Source: Gemmatimonadota bacterium
GTDB lineage: Bacteria > JAAXHH01
Reading direction: 5' to 3'
NCBI GenBank assembly: GCA_009837395.1
Contig: VXTP01000044.1
Span: 1-64,000, forward strand
DNA length: 64,000 nucleotides
Shown in pieces: positions 18,249-26,843 of the stretch (positions within the stretch are counted from its first letter, which is position 1; the number at the start of each line of letters is the position of its first letter). The notes beneath the pieces were generated by a model that had not been told where the DNA came from, ran no database searches, and saw nothing but the letters and a program-made list of their open reading frames with translations. The translations under genes were made by a program, and so were the position numbers.

Positions 18249-19073
18249 CTAACCGACTACCGATACTGACGGCACCAGCGTCCGCTGTATCGACAACCAC
18301 ATTTCCGGATTCGTCGCGCACAGCAGCCCCTTGCGGTCATCCACCGGCGAATACTCCCTCCCATCCAGTCTGCGCACGAAACCGCCGGCCTCTTGCGCGA
18401 TCAACGCGCCCGGCGCGTGATCCCAGACCAGGGTGCGATAGAAGAACAGGAAGTGCAGTTCGTTCTTCGCGAAGGAAGGATAGTTATAGCCGGCGCACCG
18501 GGTACGTTCGATGTACAGGAAGGAACCCAGTACCGCTTCGGCGGTGGGTCGCAAGGAATCAGGCAGGTACCATGTCGCCACCACGCCGCGCATACGATCC
18601 AGGGGAACGGAGGATGGGTCAACGGTCAGGGGCCTGTCTCCCTGGAAGGCCCCGCACCCCCGTTCCGCACTCGTCAACTGACCGTCTATCGGGTTGAGTA
18701 TCCACGCTCCTATCGTCAAGCCCGACTGAATGAGGCAAACCATGATAGCAAACTCCGGTTGGCCTGCCGCGAAGTACTTTGTGCCATCCAGGGGATCGAT
18801 TACCCAGACAGGCGCATCCGTCTGCAGCGCGGCCAACAGGTCGGGATCGTCATAGACGCTCTCCTCGCCCAGGACCAGCGAGCCTTCGATCAAACCGGGA
18901 AGACGAGATGACAGGAAAGCCTCGCACCGGGTATCGGCCGACGTGGTCACATCGCCCGCGCTCTTCTCGGTGACGTCGTCCCGACCCAGATTCCTCCAGA
19001 ACGGCATGACAATTTGCGTGGCCGCTTCGCGAAGGAGGGCCTCGACCTGGGCGTGGGGGATATTCACGTACAT
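18249..19073 (-). CDS. Inositol-monophosphatase family phosphatase
   Basis: 274 residues with all three metal motifs: GEES (residues ~69-72), WVIDPLDGTKYF and WDHAPGALIAQEAGG. Mg-dependent phosphatase of the IMPase/HisN/CysQ superfamily, cytoplasmic. The substrate cannot be read from motifs: inositol-1-phosphate, histidinol-phosphate or 3'-phosphoadenosine 5'-phosphate are all possible. hisG-hisC elsewhere in the window makes a HisN role conceivable but not supported by linkage. GGGAG precedes ATG. A degraded copy of its 3' end lies 0.8 kb downstream, beyond the TM/HTH unit. Confidence 0.88.
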   Translation of the reverse strand: MYVNIPHAQVEALLREAATQIVMPFWRNLGRDDVTEKSAGDVTTSADTRCEAFLSSRLPGLIEGSLVLGEESVYDDPDLLAALQTDAPVWVIDPLDGTKYFAAGQPEFAIMVCLIQSGLTIGAWILNPIDGQLTSAERGCGAFQGDRPLTVDPSSVPLDRMRGVVATWYLPDSLRPTAEAVLGSFLYIERTRCAGYNYPSFAKNELHFLFFYRTLVWDHAPGALIAQEAGGFVRRLDGREYSPVDDRKGLLCATNPEMWLSIQRTLVPSVSVVG

Positions 19074-19109
19074 CGTCTCCCGTCGTGGTGTCGTTCGCGT
19101 GCCAATTTC

Positions 19110-19922
19110 TTATCGAAAAATAAACTCGAACACGCTCTGCCAGGTTCCCATTTTCTCCCGGTCGGGATGCTCGAGGCCATAGGCGCGGAAAAACGGGGAG
19201 ATCCACTCCTCGCCCAGGTTTCTCTGTATCGTCCAGCTCGCGGACACGAAATCCAGGTACCTGTCGCCGACACCTGCGAAACCAAGGTCTATGAATCCGG
19301 TCAGTTCGCCGTCCTTGAACAGGACGTTGGGCAGGCAGTAGTCGCCGTGTGTGAAGACCAGGTCCTCCTCCTCGGGCAGAGCGGCTTTGATCGCGTCGAG
19401 TTCTTCCCTTAGACCGTCTCTGGTACCGCCTGCCGGGATCCGATCGTCGAACACACCACCGTCGATCAGGTCCGCCGACCACTGAAAGAACCGCGACATG
19501 CGCCAATCCATGGGACAAGATCCGATGTCCAGTGCGTGTATTTCGCGCAGGCCCCGTGCGAACTCTCGCACGAGATGTGCTGGATCGTCGGTCACGTCCG
19601 GATGTATCCCTGTTACGCCTTCCAACTGTGTCATGAGCAGGTACTGGATATCGCCTTCCACGTGAAAACACCGGTACTCGGGTACGGGCAGTTTGTCTTG
19701 CAACCACGTCAGGGCCACGGTCTCCGCCAGCAGGTCCGGTTCTTGTGGCCTCAATCGGACGTCCCGTGTCTTCAGGATCAGGCCGCTCTTCAGGGGGTGC
19801 GTATAGAGGAAGACGTCCGAACAGGATTCGGTCCTCTGATTGCGGCCGTCGGAAATGTATCCCCTCAGGCGATCACGGATGGGTTCGGGAAGGTTATTCG
19901 GAGTAGGCGGATGGGAACGCAT
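19110..19922 (-). CDS. APH(3')-like aminoglycoside phosphotransferase family kinase
   Basis: 270 residues, the usual APH(3') size. The catalytic loop is FTHGDYCLPNVLF (catalytic base D194) and the Mg-binding loop GFIDLGFAGVGDRYLD, both very close to the APH(3') consensus HGDxCLPN...GfIDlGraGvaDryxD. Such enzymes phosphorylate the 3'-OH of kanamycin-type aminoglycosides; chromosomal relatives in environmental bacteria may have other substrates. It lies 37 bases upstream of the phosphatase gene on the same strand, suggesting co-transcription. Resistance is not proven by sequence alone. Confidence 0.85.
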   Translation of the reverse strand: MRSHPPTPNNLPEPIRDRLRGYISDGRNQRTESCSDVFLYTHPLKSGLILKTRDVRLRPQEPDLLAETVALTWLQDKLPVPEYRCFHVEGDIQYLLMTQLEGVTGIHPDVTDDPAHLVREFARGLREIHALDIGSCPMDWRMSRFFQWSADLIDGGVFDDRIPAGGTRDGLREELDAIKAALPEEEDLVFTHGDYCLPNVLFKDGELTGFIDLGFAGVGDRYLDFVSASWTIQRNLGEEWISPFFRAYGLEHPDREKMGTWQSVFEFIFR

Positions 19923-19993
19923 GGTTTTCTCTTAAAACTGCAGGCAATCGATGCAGGAGGCTGCAGGAGGTTATTACGATTCGGCACAGGGAG

Positions 19994-20680
19994 TCAGTTA
20001 GCTAGCGAGTTTACCGCGTCCGAAACTTCACGCACATCGGCCACGGTCGTATCAGGAGCCTCATCCGGTGTGCGAGGTTCCATCATACGATAACGCCCCC
20101 ATCGTAACCAGATCGTTTTCATGCCGATTCGCCTGGCCGGTATGATGTCGTTGTCGAGCCGGTCTCCGATCATGATTGCTTCGGACGCCTTCGTGTCCGC
20201 ATTCGCGAGGATGGTCTCAAAGAAGCGTTGATCCGGTTTCTTTACTCCGATACTCCCGGATACGTCGGTGTGGGTGAACCGGTGCAATATGCCAAGTTCC
20301 ACCAGAAGTTCTCGAACCGATGCAGGCGCGTTTCCGGCAAGACCAAGCGTATAAGCGTCGGCCAACTTTTCCAGTAGCCTATCTACGCCGGGATTGAGTC
20401 TGATTTCAATCTGCCTGATCTCATCATAATGCGAACGTATCTTGCGGGTAATGTCGTCGTGCAGGCCTTTATCCGCTTTCGCAAAATGCCACGTAATCGC
20501 ATGCATCGCACTGGGCACGAAGGACCTTATCATCGCATCATCCAGCTGCCGGTATTCGTCCTGCGATATGGAAAAACCGAAGTCCTCCAGGACGTTTCGA
20601 TGCACTTCCATCAACGCGTCCATCTGTGGTCCGGCGTCCAGGATGGTTTCACCGATATCGAAGAACAACGTTGTAGTCAT
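19994..20680 (-). CDS. HAD-superfamily hydrolase
   Basis: 228 residues from the chosen ATG (MTTTLFFDIG); a GTG seven codons upstream lacks a ribosome site. Motif I is FFDIGETIL, with the nucleophile D but Gly at the usual second Asp, a variation common in haloacid-dehalogenase-type members. Motif III/IV are KKPDQRFFE and IMIGDRLDNDIIPARRIGMK. A helical cap sits between motifs I and II. Probably a small-molecule phosphatase or dehalogenase; substrate unknown. Confidence 0.82.
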   Translation of the reverse strand: MTTTLFFDIGETILDAGPQMDALMEVHRNVLEDFGFSISQDEYRQLDDAMIRSFVPSAMHAITWHFAKADKGLHDDITRKIRSHYDEIRQIEIRLNPGVDRLLEKLADAYTLGLAGNAPASVRELLVELGILHRFTHTDVSGSIGVKKPDQRFFETILANADTKASEAIMIGDRLDNDIIPARRIGMKTIWLRWGRYRMMEPRTPDEAPDTTVADVREVSDAVNSLAN

Positions 20681-20740
20681 CAAGGTCCAACCGGGGATCA
20701 CCGATCAGGATTCGTCTGCGAGGCGGAATCTGGTCGCACG

Positions 20741-21607
20741 TCAGCCGTGCCTGGATGCGTCCGCTGTTTCCTCCGCCCTCCATTCCCCGTCGAAACCCGT
20801 ATATCCGTCGGTGAAATGCTTGAGGCGATCGGGAAGCCGTTCGGCGAGGGCGGCGGCGGAAGCGGGAAGGGGCCATGGCGCGTCGATGCGCCACGCTTTC
20901 GGGCGGAAACCGATTCCGCAGGAGTAGCGTCTTTCGCGGGTGGCCATGTTGGCATGCCAGGTGAGTGCGGCGAAGCAGATCAGGTCTCCGGGGTCGGCGA
21001 GGACCGGGACGCAGCCGGGCACGGACATGGGGTCGTAGGGCGTATCGGGCGTACCACCTTCGGGGTACAGACCGACCCGGTTCGGTCCCATTACGAACCC
21101 ATCGGGGCCGTCCCACTCGAGATGGTGGGATTTCTCGATGACCGCGATGCCGCTGCGGTCCGGATGGCTTCCGTTGAGATAGAACCAGCAGCCGCTGGGG
21201 ATGGGATAGCGGTTGAGGACGTCATTGGCCCGTTGCGGGTTGTCGATGTGTCCCCGGTGGTCCTGGTGCCAGCGGCCCATGCCCTCGCCCGGTGTGCGCA
21301 GGATGGCCGCGGACCGATGCAGGCAGAGGTCGTCGGTGCCGTGGATAGTGCGAATGAATCCCATGTAGGCCGGGTGGTCGACCAGGTCCCAGACAGGTTC
21401 GCTGTCCTCGGCGAAGGACATGTGGTACCGGTTGGACGCCGGGGCCAGGTCACCCTCCGGATCCAGGTGCCGGTCGATGGAATCCTTCAATGCGGTGACC
21501 ATGTCCCGGTCGATCAGCTGCCGGATGACGCAGAAGCCGTACTCATCCAGGCAGGCCAGGGCCGCCTCTATGTCGTCTCGATCAAAATGATAGTTGTAAT
21601 CGGGCAT
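20741..21607 (-). CDS. PhyH-family dioxygenase (copy D)
   Basis: 288 residues from MPDYNYHF. The iron site is HxD in GRWHQDHRGH plus a distal His in LTWHANMATRERR, with arginines for 2-oxoglutarate following. GGAG is seven bases before this ATG. An alternative GTG at 21679 overlaps the stop of the upstream HAD gene (TAGTG) and would add a Thr/Glu-rich repeat tail (15-bp repeats); translational coupling there is possible. Substrate unknown. Confidence 0.87.
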   Translation of the reverse strand: MPDYNYHFDRDDIEAALACLDEYGFCVIRQLIDRDMVTALKDSIDRHLDPEGDLAPASNRYHMSFAEDSEPVWDLVDHPAYMGFIRTIHGTDDLCLHRSAAILRTPGEGMGRWHQDHRGHIDNPQRANDVLNRYPIPSGCWFYLNGSHPDRSGIAVIEKSHHLEWDGPDGFVMGPNRVGLYPEGGTPDTPYDPMSVPGCVPVLADPGDLICFAALTWHANMATRERRYSCGIGFRPKAWRIDAPWPLPASAAALAERLPDRLKHFTDGYTGFDGEWRAEETADASRHG

Positions 21608-21678
21608 GGTGTGCTCCGTCGCGGTTTCCTCCGTCTCGGTTTCCTCCGTCGGGGTCTGTTTCAACGTAGCGTGCTCCA

Positions 21679-22377
21679 CTACAATTCCGCCCCCGGACGG
21701 TAACCGCCCTGTCGCCTTCCAGCGTCATATACCATCTGTACAACCTTCCCCGGATGGTCCACGCCTGCATACGGGCCGATCCCGGCAGCGGCCTGCTCGA
21801 AAGCCAGCGTATCCGATTCGGATTTCGACCACAGGGCCGCATAGAAAGAGACCCCCGCGGCCGTCGCGGCTTCCAGGTCATCGACGGAATCGCCGACGTA
21901 GACGGTATCAGAAGGTGAAGCGCCCAGATTGCTCATCGCCTTCACGAGACCTTCGCAATCCGGTTTGGGCGCGGATACATCGTCATCGAAGACCAGCGTA
22001 TCGAATGGGCCCAACCGGGCGTGTTCGCGGGTGATCGCCCAGGCGCCCCGGCTCTTGCCGGAAACGATACCCATCTTGATACCGCGACTACGCAGCGATG
22101 TCAACAGTCCGTCGACGCCGGGATACACGCCATCGAAGTAACTGGCGTGTAGGCCTCGGTAGTTTTCCAGGAATCGTCGATGGGCGCCTTCAACTTCATC
22201 CGACGGATAGAAATGGGCCATCAGGCGCGGTTCGGAATTCAGGCGGAGCGACAGCACTTCTTCCAGGGACAACAGGTTGTGTCCGGTCGCCTGCAGCGTC
22301 TGGACGACCGACTGTACGTACAGGTTCAACGTGTCGATCAGCGTTCCATCCAGATCGAAGAGGACAAACCGGGTCAT
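21679..22377 (-). CDS. HAD-superfamily phosphatase (phosphoglycolate-phosphatase-like)
   Basis: 232 residues from MTRFVLFDLDGTLID. All HAD motifs are intact: FDLDGTL, IVSGKSRG (motif II Ser), a Lys in SAPKPDCEG, and YVGDSVDDLEAA. The helical cap and overall length match Gph/PpaX-type enzymes that dephosphorylate phosphoglycolate or related metabolites. The upstream open frame is discarded because it overlaps the Nudix-like remnant; the chosen ATG overlaps that remnant's TAA by one base. Confidence 0.87.
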   Translation of the reverse strand: MTRFVLFDLDGTLIDTLNLYVQSVVQTLQATGHNLLSLEEVLSLRLNSEPRLMAHFYPSDEVEGAHRRFLENYRGLHASYFDGVYPGVDGLLTSLRSRGIKMGIVSGKSRGAWAITREHARLGPFDTLVFDDDVSAPKPDCEGLVKAMSNLGASPSDTVYVGDSVDDLEAATAAGVSFYAALWSKSESDTLAFEQAAAGIGPYAGVDHPGKVVQMVYDAGRRQGGYRPGAEL

Positions 22378-22559
22378 TACTTGTTGGATCTCCGCCTTGC
22401 GAGCAGGGCCTCGATGGCGCGGGCCGTGTACCGGTCGATAGGAAGTGTCAGCGCTTCTTCCGTCGTCTCGCCGAGTTCGATATGCCCGCCAGGTATGGTG
22501 TACAGGTTCCAATGAGAAAGCGATAGAAGGGAAACAATTAGATCGAGCTGTGAGAAGAC
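22377..22559 (-). pseudogene. Nudix-like remnant without a start codon
   Basis: Between the S9 peptidase stop and the HAD start, an open frame of 60 codons contains WNLYTIPGGHIELGETTEEA, matching the first half of a Nudix box (G-x5-E) with the usual preceding W/IPGG. The REUxEE half is missing; LPIDRYTARAIEALLARR follows instead. There is no ATG, GTG or TTG in frame. It is in frame with the peptidase after its stop. Most likely the eroded remainder of a Nudix gene with an internal deletion. Confidence 0.45.
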
Positions 22560-24260
22560 TTACGCCGCGTTGCGATCGACGAACTGCGAGACTTTCGCGA
22601 AGATCTCGGCCCGATGTTTCGCGAGGCCGTGGGTATCGTCAGGGTAGACCACCAGGGAACAGTCGCCGCCCGATTCGTTGATGCTTTCATGCAACCGGCG
22701 CATGTCACTCGTCGATGCTACGGTATCCAGCTCTCCGTGAAAGAGCAATACAGGTACTCTGATCCTTTCGACGTTACGCCGTACGGATCTTTCCTCCAGC
22801 GCCCTCTCCCGCTCGATTGCGCCTGGCGGAAGCAACGTGCCGTGGCGACCAGGCAGCACACGGAGATTCATGCAGCAACAGGTCGCTACGACGCACGAAA
22901 ATGGCGATTCAGGATGCTTGACAGCCATCATGCCGAGATACCCGCCGTAGCTGTTTCCGAACAGCGCCAGATCGCGGCCTGCGCCGAAATGATTATGCCA
23001 TGCAATCCCGGTATCGATCACATCCTGGACGTCTTTGACTCCCGCGACGCCCCGGTTTGCCTGGAACAGATTGTCGCCGAATCCTCGCGATCCGCGATAC
23101 GCCACGCGGACCACTTCAAACCCTTCGCGCACAAGACACATCGCCCACGAGTCGGTCCGGTTCAGGTCACCCCCCGGGCCTCCGTGGACGTATACTACGG
23201 CCACATTGCGCGGAGAGGCGGGTACCAGGCGCTGCGCGGGCAATTCCAGCCCGTCGGACGCGGTGACGACGAACTCCTGCAGGCTGTATTCCGGCGCCGG
23301 TTCATCGTATTCGGCGAATACGGCGCACCCGGCTCCTTTCTCCCCGAAATAAACCTTGCCGTCCGTACCGATAAAATACACACACCGGCCATGATCCCCG
23401 AAGGCGACCTTGTGCCAGGTCAATTCCTTCGCTACTTCGACTCCTGGCGGGAGCTGGATTGACGCGCACTTTCGCCCGGAGGGAACCTCGTGCCAGGCCA
23501 CCTCGCCCGTGTCAATGCAAAGCAGCTCGGTCGAACCCGGTTCGGACGAAAAAACACCCTCCCTCCCGGGAAATTTCAGGCAATCGGCAGCCTGCCCGGA
23601 AAGATCGACGACGCGGGTGCGGTATCCCGATTCGGTACGTTCGCTGAGTGAGAACCATCTCTCGTCGGTGGACCAGGGAGACAGGCCGAAATGCTGACTG
23701 GTGGTTCCTTTCAGAACGGGCCGGACCGATTTCCGTGTCCGGTCATAAATACAGGCCTCCTGGGGCTTCTCGTCTTCATCAAGGTCTCCCCGGTGAAATG
23801 CGATCTGTCTGCCGGAAGGCGACCATGCGGGAAACCGGTCCACGAAGTTGTCCGAATTAGTCAGCCTCTCTGTAACTCCCGTCGCGATTTCATGGCGGAA
23901 CAGGTCCGGAGGCCGGGTGAAACCGTGCTCCGTGATATGCCGGCCATACGCGGTGAAGGCAAGATGCGACCCATCGGGTGACCACCTGCTGAAACCCGCT
24001 TGCATTCGATTGTCGTCGTATATGATCGTGGTTTCGTCCCTGGAAACGTCATGTACGGCAATACGGCCGTCGTTACCCGAGAAGGTCAGCTTCTTGCCGT
24101 CCGGAGACCAACGCGGGTGATGGGGCAGATAGTTCGGCGGGATCCGGCGAATTGCCTCGCCGGCCGAATTTCGTATCTCGATCCACCGCTCACCGGTGAC
24201 GCCCCGGCACAGCAGCGCGATGCGTCCTGATCCCGGATCGAAATCGAAATCGTCAATCAT
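22560..24260 (-). CDS. S9 prolyl-oligopeptidase-family serine peptidase
   Basis: 566 residues. The N-terminal ~330 residues form a beta-propeller of WSPDG-type (TolB/DPPIV-like) repeats (PRWSPDGKKLTF, SRWSPDGSHLAF, PAWSPSGRQIAF). The C-terminal alpha/beta-hydrolase has catalytic S437 (FGNSYGGY), D512 (HGELDTV) and H544 (DDTHGL), plus the YVHGGPGG oxyanion region. Such enzymes cleave short peptides or act as acyl-aminoacyl peptidases. No signal peptide, so cytosolic. GGGAAG precedes ATG. It is 12 bases downstream of the sulfatase gene, implying one transcript. Confidence 0.9.
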   Translation of the reverse strand: MIDDFDFDPGSGRIALLCRGVTGERWIEIRNSAGEAIRRIPPNYLPHHPRWSPDGKKLTFSGNDGRIAVHDVSRDETTIIYDDNRMQAGFSRWSPDGSHLAFTAYGRHITEHGFTRPPDLFRHEIATGVTERLTNSDNFVDRFPAWSPSGRQIAFHRGDLDEDEKPQEACIYDRTRKSVRPVLKGTTSQHFGLSPWSTDERWFSLSERTESGYRTRVVDLSGQAADCLKFPGREGVFSSEPGSTELLCIDTGEVAWHEVPSGRKCASIQLPPGVEVAKELTWHKVAFGDHGRCVYFIGTDGKVYFGEKGAGCAVFAEYDEPAPEYSLQEFVVTASDGLELPAQRLVPASPRNVAVVYVHGGPGGDLNRTDSWAMCLVREGFEVVRVAYRGSRGFGDNLFQANRGVAGVKDVQDVIDTGIAWHNHFGAGRDLALFGNSYGGYLGMMAVKHPESPFSCVVATCCCMNLRVLPGRHGTLLPPGAIERERALEERSVRRNVERIRVPVLLFHGELDTVASTSDMRRLHESINESGGDCSLVVYPDDTHGLAKHRAEIFAKVSQFVDRNAA

Positions 24261-24272
24261 CTTCAGCTTCCC

Positions 24273-25778
24273 TCATGCTTTCCGTTCACGGTCATCATTA
24301 CAGAAAGGTACCGCGGGTGAAGGCCTTACCGCGATGTCTTCCGACTTCACCAGTTCCAGCATCCGTGACATCTCCCGGACGAGTTCCGGATGGTCGCCGT
24401 ACCGGTTTACCCGTTCCGAGATGTCCTTGTCGAGATCGAAGAGCTCGCCGGGGAAGTCGTGGGCGATATAACCCCGCTCATCCTTGAACCAGTCGGGTTC
24501 GCGGTTGTCGTCTCCGTCCGGAGCATCGATGAAGACCCAGTTGTCTCTACGGATGGCGAAGGTGCCGTGGCAACTGTGGTGAACGGCAAAGTCCCGCACC
24601 GGAGCCTGCGTCTCGCCTTGCAACAGCGGCAGCATGCTCACGCTGTCCTCGCCTTCGTCCTCCCGCAGGTCGACGCCGGTCTGGTCGGCGCAGGTCGCCA
24701 TGAAGTCGCCCAGGGTGGTGAGCTGGTCGCAGACCGATCCGGCGGGCACAACACCCGGCCACCGAGCGAGGAAGGGGACGCGGTGCCCGCCCTCCCACAC
24801 GTCGCGCTTGACGCCGCGCAGGTTCCCCATGCTGTAGTGGCCATGAATTCGTGCGTGTTCGTAGCTCCCGCCGTCCGCGGCCGGGGCGCACTCCGGTCCG
24901 TTGTCGCTCGTGAAGATCAGCAAGGTGTCGTCGGCGATCCCGCGGCGCTCCAGGGCCGCCATGATCTGGCCCACTACCCAGTCCACTTCGCACACGAAGT
25001 CGCCGTAAAGCCCCGAACCGCTCCGTCCGATGAACGGCGCGTTGGGCACGATGGGCGTGTGGGGCGACGTGAGCGGGAAGTAGAGGAAGAACGGATCGGG
25101 CCCGGACGATTCGATGTAGTTCACCGCGCGGCGTATGAACGCGGGGATCATCTCCTCGAGCGACCAGCCCGGTTTCATGACGCCGGGCCATCCGAACATG
25201 TCGTCGGGCTTTGGTACGGTCGGCTCCCCGGCGAGCCGGTCCTGCTCGAACCAGGTGTAGGGCGGGAAATTCGGCACATCCACGCCGAAGTACGTGTCGA
25301 ATCCGCAGTCGACCGGCCCCCCGCGCATGGGCGCACTGAAATCGACCTGCCGTTCCCGTTCCTCCCGCAGTTCCCGGTCCAGTCTGCCCACCGCCGTCCC
25401 CTCGTGGGCGGGCTTCCCGTCCAGGGTAGCCCATTCCCATCCCAGGTGCCATTTTCCGATGCACGCGGTGCGGTAACCCTGCTCGCGAAGCAATTCCGCC
25501 GCGGTAAGGCGGCCGGGCTCGATCAGGGGCGGGTCGTAGGGCCAGAGGACGCTGTTCTGCAGGGGCGTGCGCCAGCAGTAGCGGCCGGTCAGCAGGGCAT
25601 ACCGGCTCGGTGTGCACACGCTCGAAGGAGCATGGGCGTCGGTAAAGCGCATGCCTTCGCCAGCGAGCATGTCCAGGTGGGGCGTCGGGATCTTGGAACC
25701 GGGGTTGTTGCACCCCATGTCGCCGTATCCCATGTCGTCGGCGAGGATGTAGATGATGTTGGGCGTGGAATTGGGCAT
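24273..25778 (-). CDS. Type I sulfatase (formylglycine-dependent)
   Basis: 501 residues from MPNSTPNII. The metal-binding ILADDMGYGD (D14, D15) and the modification motif SVCTPSRYALLTGR (C55-x-P-S-R59) identify an alkaline-phosphatase-superfamily sulfatase whose Cys is converted to formylglycine by FGE or anSME; no maturase is in the window. Later motifs include FTSDNGPE and the GGHRVPFLARWPG segment. It hydrolyses sulfate esters, most often of glycans or small aryl esters. No signal peptide is seen at the chosen start. The upstream open stretch to 25817 lacks a start with a ribosome site. Co-directional with the S9 peptidase. Confidence 0.92.
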   Translation of the reverse strand: MPNSTPNIIYILADDMGYGDMGCNNPGSKIPTPHLDMLAGEGMRFTDAHAPSSVCTPSRYALLTGRYCWRTPLQNSVLWPYDPPLIEPGRLTAAELLREQGYRTACIGKWHLGWEWATLDGKPAHEGTAVGRLDRELREERERQVDFSAPMRGGPVDCGFDTYFGVDVPNFPPYTWFEQDRLAGEPTVPKPDDMFGWPGVMKPGWSLEEMIPAFIRRAVNYIESSGPDPFFLYFPLTSPHTPIVPNAPFIGRSGSGLYGDFVCEVDWVVGQIMAALERRGIADDTLLIFTSDNGPECAPAADGGSYEHARIHGHYSMGNLRGVKRDVWEGGHRVPFLARWPGVVPAGSVCDQLTTLGDFMATCADQTGVDLREDEGEDSVSMLPLLQGETQAPVRDFAVHHSCHGTFAIRRDNWVFIDAPDGDDNREPDWFKDERGYIAHDFPGELFDLDKDISERVNRYGDHPELVREMSRMLELVKSEDIAVRPSPAVPFCNDDRERKA

Positions 25779-25945
25779 GGTTAGGTTCTGGCGATAAGGG
25801 AAGCGGTCCGGGGCCACCTGCTTCCGGTTGATACGGTAGTAGCAGGCACCGGTGCAGACCCTGTCAGTGACGTTGACGAAAATGTTGGCGGATTCATCCT
25901 GTACCTAATATGTCGATCGATTAAGTTAATGACAAGTTGCAAGGT

Positions 25946-25990
25946 CCCAAACCGTGTCGCGGGAGACCCAAACCGTGTCGCTGGAGACCC
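25946..25990. repeat. 21-bp tandem repeat in the leader of the decarboxylase operon
   Basis: CCCAAACCGTGTCGCGGGAGA is repeated with period 21 (25946 and 25967). The second unit contains the GGAG ribosome site of the gene at 25995 and the first contains an equivalent GGGAG, so the duplication doubled the ribosome site. Confidence 0.7.
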
Positions 25991-25994
25991 GGAC

Positions 25995-26840
25995 ATGAGA
26001 CTCAAACACGATGACGGTTGGAACATTCCGGCGGGGAGCCCCTTCTATCCCCCGCTTCCGGCGGTCTATCGAAACGTGCGATTCCAGTTTGTCTTCTTCC
26101 ACGCCGCGCCGTCCGCTGTGCAGGACTTTCTCCCTGAGCCCTTGAAGGCGGCGGAGGACGGAATGTGCGTGGCTTCCGGGCTGGAGGTGCCAGATTGTAA
26201 AAACTACGGCCCCTTCGAAGAGTCTTTCATCGTGATGAAGTGTCATTTCCGGGATCAGACCGGGTTCTATTGCTCCCATGTCTTCCACAACGGTCCCGCA
26301 GGCATCGCCGCGGGCCGGGAGATCTACGGGACGCCGAAGGTTTGCGCGGAAATGAAGGTAACCCATGGGGACCGGTCCATGGTGACGGAGACCTCCTATG
26401 GCGGGGTGCCGGTATTGCGCATTGCCTCAAGTGTGGAAACCGGCGTTCCCCGGGATGCCGTTGCCGGCCAGGCTGCCGGCGCTTCGCAGGATGCCGGCAC
26501 CGCGCCCGGCACTTGTCCCGCACCCGATGCCGGTGCTGGCCTCGACGCGATGCCGGCCCTTACTCCGGCCTGGCGCTTGAAGATCATACCCCGGGCCGAC
26601 GGTCCGGGGCCTGCCATCAAACAGTTGATCGACTGCACCAAAACGGCTCGGGACGTGGAAGTGCATTCTTTCGCGCAGGGGAAGGGCACCATCGAACTCG
26701 ACGCTTCCCCTCGGTGCGACCTCACCCCGCTGAAGCCGCTCGAATACGGCGACGCCTTCCACATGGAGAGTAGCTATACCGAAGGATATGCGCGGGTTGT
26801 TTACGACTATTTGCGCGATGGACCGTCCGAGAAACCGTAA
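25995..26840 (+). CDS. Acetoacetate decarboxylase family protein
   Basis: 281 residues. The Schiff-base lysine is K115 in GREIYGTPK, preceded by the hydrophobic/acidic pocket seen in the family. GGAG eight bases before ATG sets the start. Residues ~155-190 are an Ala/Gly/Asp-rich insertion (GASQDAGTAPGTCPAPDAGAG) interrupting the domain, of low complexity. Family members decarboxylate acetoacetate or act as pyruvate-type aldolase-dehydratases. It leads an operon with an Asp/Glu-racemase-family protein (3-base gap) and DUF3830, so a role in breakdown of a beta-keto or malonate-like acid is likelier than solvent formation (inference). Confidence 0.88.
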   Translation: MRLKHDDGWNIPAGSPFYPPLPAVYRNVRFQFVFFHAAPSAVQDFLPEPLKAAEDGMCVASGLEVPDCKNYGPFEESFIVMKCHFRDQTGFYCSHVFHNGPAGIAAGREIYGTPKVCAEMKVTHGDRSMVTETSYGGVPVLRIASSVETGVPRDAVAGQAAGASQDAGTAPGTCPAPDAGAGLDAMPALTPAWRLKIIPRADGPGPAIKQLIDCTKTARDVEVHSFAQGKGTIELDASPRCDLTPLKPLEYGDAFHMESSYTEGYARVVYDYLRDGPSEKP

Positions 26841-26843
26841 CCG

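Noticed and set aside
20429-21703. Plus-strand frame of 424 codons across HAD and PhyH-D
   Set aside because: It spans two real minus-strand genes and their intergenic gap, reads as low-complexity shadow sequence and has no ribosome site.
24390-25784. Plus-strand frame of 464 codons opposite the sulfatase
   Set aside because: No family-like sequence; the sulfatase on the minus strand carries the full CxPSR and metal motifs.
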